Source of the DNA: Cyanophora paradoxa
Lineage: Eukaryota > Glaucocystophyceae > Cyanophorales > Cyanophoraceae
Length of the DNA stretch: 64,000 nucleotides
Assembly (NCBI GenBank): GCA_004431415.1
Contig: QPMI01000402.1
Coordinates: 62,001 to 126,000, forward strand
Direction: 5' to 3'
The stretch's first letter is position 1, and every line of letters starts with the position of its first letter. The notes beneath the pieces are model-generated. The model made no database searches. It saw nothing but the letters and a program-made list of their open reading frames with translations, and was not told the DNA's origin. A program made the translations under genes and the position numbers. Positions 60,023 through 64,000 of this stretch are shown piece after piece.

Positions 60023-61255
60023 CTACCTTTTAGTTAATCCGCTTCTTAATTGATACCTTTTTCTAACAACTTTGCTGCGATTTGGTTTGATTCCCTCTTT
60101 TGCAACTTTTCGATTCACTGTGTTTGTTTTCTTTACAGCTTGAATCCTCATTTGCTGTGGAATTTTCATTATCTCATCTCGTTTCACTTTCTGTAACTCT
60201 TGTTGCTTAAAACGTCTCTTTAATTCCTCTGCATCATCTCCATTATCTTCAAGCACCTTGAATCGATTAGCATCTTTCCCAGCTACTTTGTAAATCTTCT
60301 GACTGAACCTGGGGCCTTCCTTTGAGAATGCACCTCTCTCCTCTAAAACTCTTACAGTATCTCCTGGTTTGATTTTATCGGGTTGATTCTCTTTAACATC
60401 CATGTTATGCTTGGTGGTTTTTAGGAAAATAAACATTTGCTTCTGTGGACTTGCAAACACTTGGTTTGGGGAATCATTGTTCAGTGATGAATGAGGCGAG
60501 TTATTGTAAGCCTTTAGCACATCTGGGATTAATTCGACCCACTTCGAAGTATTCCTCGAGACCATGAGTTTGTTCATGTATTGTTTGAAGGTTCGAGTGA
60601 ATCGATCGATTATCCCAAGTTTATTCCCAGCAGAAATGTGATCTTCTTTCGCAACATCTGTATACAATTCGACACCATTTTCACTGCACCAAGTTCGATA
60701 AACCGCACTGGAAAACTCATTATCCCCTGCCAATCCTACAACCTTACCTGCTTCGCCCTTGAATTTATTAAGTATTCCCGGAATCTCTTCGCTGGTCTTG
60801 AAAGCATACACAAATGCCTTTCTACTTAGAATGTCAATGAAACTAAGCGCTTTAATGTATCCATAATTTGCTGTCTTAAACTTTCTGAAAAACATGACAT
60901 CAACCTGAAATGAGTATGGCTGGGCAACTATTCTTAAAAACGTAGTCTTTTTCCTAGGCTTCTTGAAAATTTGATGCAGTTCGGAATTCTTATACTTGTT
61001 TCTCAGTTCCGCCTCATCAAATTCCTTCCCTTCACTAATGAGCTTCTGTTTGTATTTTTGTATGATAGAATATTCTCCATTACTGGGCTGAACAGTTACA
61101 CCTACAATGTGACAAGAAACAGTTTCGAGAAATGTGAGCGATAGCATTGTTCTCCCGATCAACAGTGGCTTCTTCGAAATCCATAATATCAAAGCACCTT
61201 CTGCATCGCCCCAATTGCTTCCCATACTGCTTTTTGAACCAGTCCCAATCAACAT
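60023..61255 (-). CDS. Polinton-like integrase with D-D-D core
   Basis: The frame is 410 codons, but residues before about 56 overlap the helicase C-terminus in another frame, and no Met lies between there and the catalytic core, so the true start is uncertain. The catalytic core reads SFQVDVMFF (D119), VGLAGDNEFSS (D178) and LGIIDRFTRTFKQ (D217), so the usual final Glu is Asp, 38 residues after the second Asp. The helix YNNSPHSSLNNDSPNQVF and a C-terminal SH3-like segment (GDTVRVLEERGAFSKEGPRF, then SQKIYKVAGK) match Polinton integrases. The tail is Lys/Arg-rich. The enzyme would insert the element. The Asp may be a lineage-specific variant or an inactivating change. Confidence 0.8.
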   Translation of the reverse strand: MLIGTGSKSSMGSNWGDAEGALILWISKKPLLIGRTMLSLTFLETVSCHIVGVTVQPSNGEYSIIQKYKQKLISEGKEFDEAELRNKYKNSELHQIFKKPRKKTTFLRIVAQPYSFQVDVMFFRKFKTANYGYIKALSFIDILSRKAFVYAFKTSEEIPGILNKFKGEAGKVVGLAGDNEFSSAVYRTWCSENGVELYTDVAKEDHISAGNKLGIIDRFTRTFKQYMNKLMVSRNTSKWVELIPDVLKAYNNSPHSSLNNDSPNQVFASPQKQMFIFLKTTKHNMDVKENQPDKIKPGDTVRVLEERGAFSKEGPRFSQKIYKVAGKDANRFKVLEDNGDDAEELKRRFKQQELQKVKRDEIMKIPQQMRIQAVKKTNTVNRKVAKEGIKPNRSKVVRKRYQLRSGLTKR

Positions 61256-64000
61256 ACTCTGCCAAGGAGAACTCCCGATTGGCTTGTTTGTCTTGGGATT
61301 TGTAGGAATCGATTTTCTGAGCTTGATCCTCCTTCGTTTTCACCATTGTGGCTGCCTCGGATTTATCAACGAAAATCACAGTATCCGAGAGATTCTGGGT
61401 TCGAGTTGCTGCAACATAGAACCACTCAGCAGTAACATATGGGGACCCAGTCTCGTGAATTACAACACGAGAATCCCTGATTGTGTCACCCTGAATGATG
61501 TGACAGGTGAAAGCATGGGTCAATGCGAAATACTTGATATCTTCGCTTTTTAGAGTATGCACTTCACCCGAATCAATGTCTTTGAGAGTGAGAATTTCCT
61601 TGGCTTTGTATTCGACCACTTCGTAAACAAAGCCCCGCTGAATGATGCCCTCACTTGTTGTCATTCGCACCTTTGCAATCAGCTCCACACCTGTCTTATA
61701 TACAGGATCCTCTCCATGAATCATTTTATGCATTTTGTTGTTCACCTCTGCACACTTGCGGTTTGAATTGCATACTGAGATATCACCCTTCTCCAATGTA
61801 TCAACTACTTTCAAGCCCAATCGTCTGGCAGCAATAGAAACTGGTAGTTCAGTCCTGAATAAGTCCTCCCATAACTGGTCTAATTTCTTCTGATCTGCAG
61901 CCAGTTTATGACGCTTTCCAACCTGCAGGTAAACCTCGTTCTTGAAAAGTCTATCGAAGATCTTGTTGTAGTAATCTCGTTGATTGACTGTTATGAATTG
62001 GATGGGTGGGTTCTGGTAGGGGTCGCCTGTTGCGATGTAGAGTTTGTCTGGGAACTGCACAGTCATCACATCGCACAGAGATTCCAATTCCCTAATCTCA
62101 AACTGGTAGATCTCATCAATAACAAAGCAATCGTACTTAGATAATTCCGAAACCTTCTTCCCAACATTTCCCTTCATTCTCTCATCATCAACATTCAAAT
62201 TCAAGGCTCGATAAATAGTCATCACCTCAGGAGCATCCTGCCCCACTCTGCTTTTAGTTCCATTCGCAAATCCTTGCATCTCTTATTAGTAGGCGCAACG
62301 AACAAGCATTTCTTACCATACTTCTTGGCCATTGCCTTTGCCAAAGTAGTCTTACCAGTTCCCGGTTTCACTCCTTTAATCAGCACATTACCTTGCCCAT
62401 CCAAAGCATTTACGATTGCTGGGAGGTCATACTCATCCTGGAACTTGTGAACCTTGTGAACAATCTTTTCAACATTGATGAAAGGTTTGGAACGAGTTTT
62501 GAGTCGATCAAATGTGATCATGTGGCTCTTTGGTTTTTTGGAAGTCCTCTTACTGTGGGTTATCGAGTTCATGTTTGCTGGCTTCACATCAAACTTTCCA
62601 GTGTTCTCGAATAGGTTTCGGTCAAACTGCTCGAATGGATATGGTCTATCGATTGTCAGCTCATCGGTCTTGATTGCAAGGACTCCCACTCCCTCAGAGA
62701 GCAATTTCTTGCATAGGCGATACATGATGCCTCGCATGGTGGAGTAAATCACGCACTGCATTGGCAGGAAACCATCAATGAAAGCCCGTTCTTGTTCTTC
62801 CTGGTTCACATACCAAATCATGGGCGATTTAATGTCCTTCTCATTCTTAACTGATGTGTGTGTTGGCTTCTCTTGATCGAAACTTATAAACTTCAGGGTC
62901 CCTCCATTCTCTTCAATGAAATTCAGAGCATCATTTTTATTGAAAAAGGTGTAGGTGGTTGCTTTTCGCTGGGACTTCTTACCAAATAGACCAATGTGAT
63001 GGTTGGCAATGTCTTTCTTCTCCTTGGTCGAAAGCTGACTTGCATACAACTGCTTGAAAGCCTGCAAGGTGACATTCTCGGCAATCCGATAAGGTCTTAG
63101 AACTGCCTCAATGCTGATGTCATCCTTAATATCCTCGTAAAACTCTTTCAAAACCTCACCATACATCAGGTTATACTTTGAATCGACGAGAATCCTCTTG
63201 TATTGATTCAAGGTATTCGCCTCACCATAATTTCTGAATGCTTTGAAGTGTTTGGCTTTCACTTTCACGGAATAGAACGAATTGTCTTCGATGTCCGAGC
63301 TGCAAGACACTTTGACTTTTTCGAATCTATCAAATGAACTGAAAACTGGAAACACCTTAAGCACTTTCGAAACGATGTGTGTGTATGCTTTGGAAATGTC
63401 GAGCTTGTGAGTATCAATGGATCCATAGGCAATGTTCTCTACCATTGTTCGGACCTCAGAGGCAGATCCAAAGAACCCAGTCAATGCACTCTGTTGCCCT
63501 TTAGTAAATGCTGCATATGTTTCTGGATTATATTTGCTCTTGTAGGGTTTGTTGATAAGCGCCCTATACATCATCTGACTCATCTCATCAAACAACTTGC
63601 GATGCGCATCATCTGCAAGGTTCACATCAATATTTTCCATATCCACCATGTTGCCTGGTGGAAGGATAATTACATCTTTATCCTCTATTGTGTAGTGAAT
63701 GTAGGTTATTGTTCCCTCATCAGTAATGGAAGTGTGAACCTCGTGATTAGCCTTTCGGAAGCTTCCCAACAACTCAAGTAGTGGCTTGTTGTATGTGATC
63801 TTAATTTTTCAGAACTACTATCTTTCTCTCTGGCAATGATCTTGATGATATCCTCCTCGCTGTAAGCAAAGAAGCTGTTATCGTTGAACTGTGTTTTGAT
63901 CTTGTATTTCATGGCTGCTGAACCCATACTCTTCTTGGTTTCACGGGCGCCAGTTCCATTGAAAGAACGAACCAGTTTACTGAGATCCTTATTTAATACA
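61080..64000 (-). CDS. Polymerase palm-like / SF1 helicase / zinc-nuclease-like replicase, partial, two frameshifts
   Basis: One protein appears to run from beyond 64,000 to the stop at 61,080, with frame changes near 63,810 and near 62,230-62,260. The N-terminal part has family-B-polymerase-like signatures in order: motif A-like LDISKAYTHIV, motif B-like KDIANHHIGLFGKK and motif C-like AIKTDELTID. It is followed directly by a superfamily 1 helicase of the Pif1/RecD type: Walker A GVKPGTGKTT, Walker B CFVIDEIYQ, GDPYQ, LTHAFTCHIIQGDT and YVAATRTQNLSDTVIFV. The C-terminal tail CRRC...TVDRENN...HISRNCFLSHCRCN resembles an endonuclease-VII/HNH-like zinc motif. It would replicate the element, unwinding and copying DNA. 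The polymerase assignment rests on motif order only. Frameshifts may be real or sequencing errors. Confidence 0.75.

Larger units (their letters stand above)
59418..64000 (-). mobile_element. Polinton-like element B (runs off window)
   Basis: AT-rich DNA begins abruptly inside a surface-gene exon at 59,418. From the boundary inward it has a 138-bp tandem array, an rve-type integrase gene and a long polymerase/helicase gene, all on the minus strand. The integrase plus DNA polymerase pairing places it with Polinton/Maverick-like elements, but its replicase differs from that of element A at 10 kb. Only one end is inside the window, so terminal inverted repeats and target duplication cannot be checked. 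Confidence 0.75.

Overview
This looks like a GC-rich eukaryotic (probably protist) nuclear genome. The evidence is short spliceosomal introns in a histone H3-type gene and in a giant modular surface-protein gene, an LTR retrotransposon with target-site duplications, a DNA transposon with 3-bp TAA target duplications, and two AT-rich Polinton/Maverick-like elements. There are no bacterial operons, Shine-Dalgarno pattern or CRISPR array. The lineage cannot be fixed from this sequence. The first 9.3 kb, with compact mostly intronless genes, an F-box-like protein, paired zinc fingers and a shared TATA element, could also be an endogenised large-DNA-virus-like segment. That is inference.

Layout. 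1-9.3 kb: very GC-rich; two minus-strand genes, a divergent double zinc-finger gene, two minisatellites (129-135 bp and 62 bp periods), a Cys-rich hypothetical gene, a five-exon H3/CenH3-like histone gene and further short repeats. 10.07-13.7 kb: AT-rich Polinton-like remnant with a frameshifted protein-primed family B polymerase and an intact DD35E integrase, followed by a tRNA-like relic and AT-rich repeats to 15.6 kb. 15.7-20.3 kb: a two-unit macrosatellite built of ~150-bp subrepeats. 20.5-36.2 kb: a 5'-truncated multi-exon gene for a secreted/membrane protein made of repeating [disulfide module - kelch-like propeller - Ig-like domains] blocks. Its 3' half has been expanded by tandem duplication of a ~1.64-kb four-exon unit and ends in a transmembrane helix. 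36.9-42.9 kb: a complete gag-only LTR retrotransposon on the minus strand. 44.0-59.4 kb: three further segmental copies of the 3' end of the surface gene, separated by a palindrome-rich block, two of which carry the same 3.55-kb TAA-flanked transposon. 59.4-64 kb: a second Polinton-like element on the minus strand, with 138-bp tandem repeats, an integrase, and a polymerase-palm / SF1 helicase / zinc-nuclease-like replicase that runs off the window.

History. The empty sites are present within the window. The copy at 44.0-48.1 kb lacks the LTR element and has one ATCGC where the 36.9-kb copy has element plus duplicated ATCGC. The block at 43.66 kb lacks the TAA transposon that its copies at 48.9 and 53.7 kb contain. 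Near-identical copies differ mainly by one-base changes in G or C runs, so some apparent frameshifts may be sequencing errors and not true decay.
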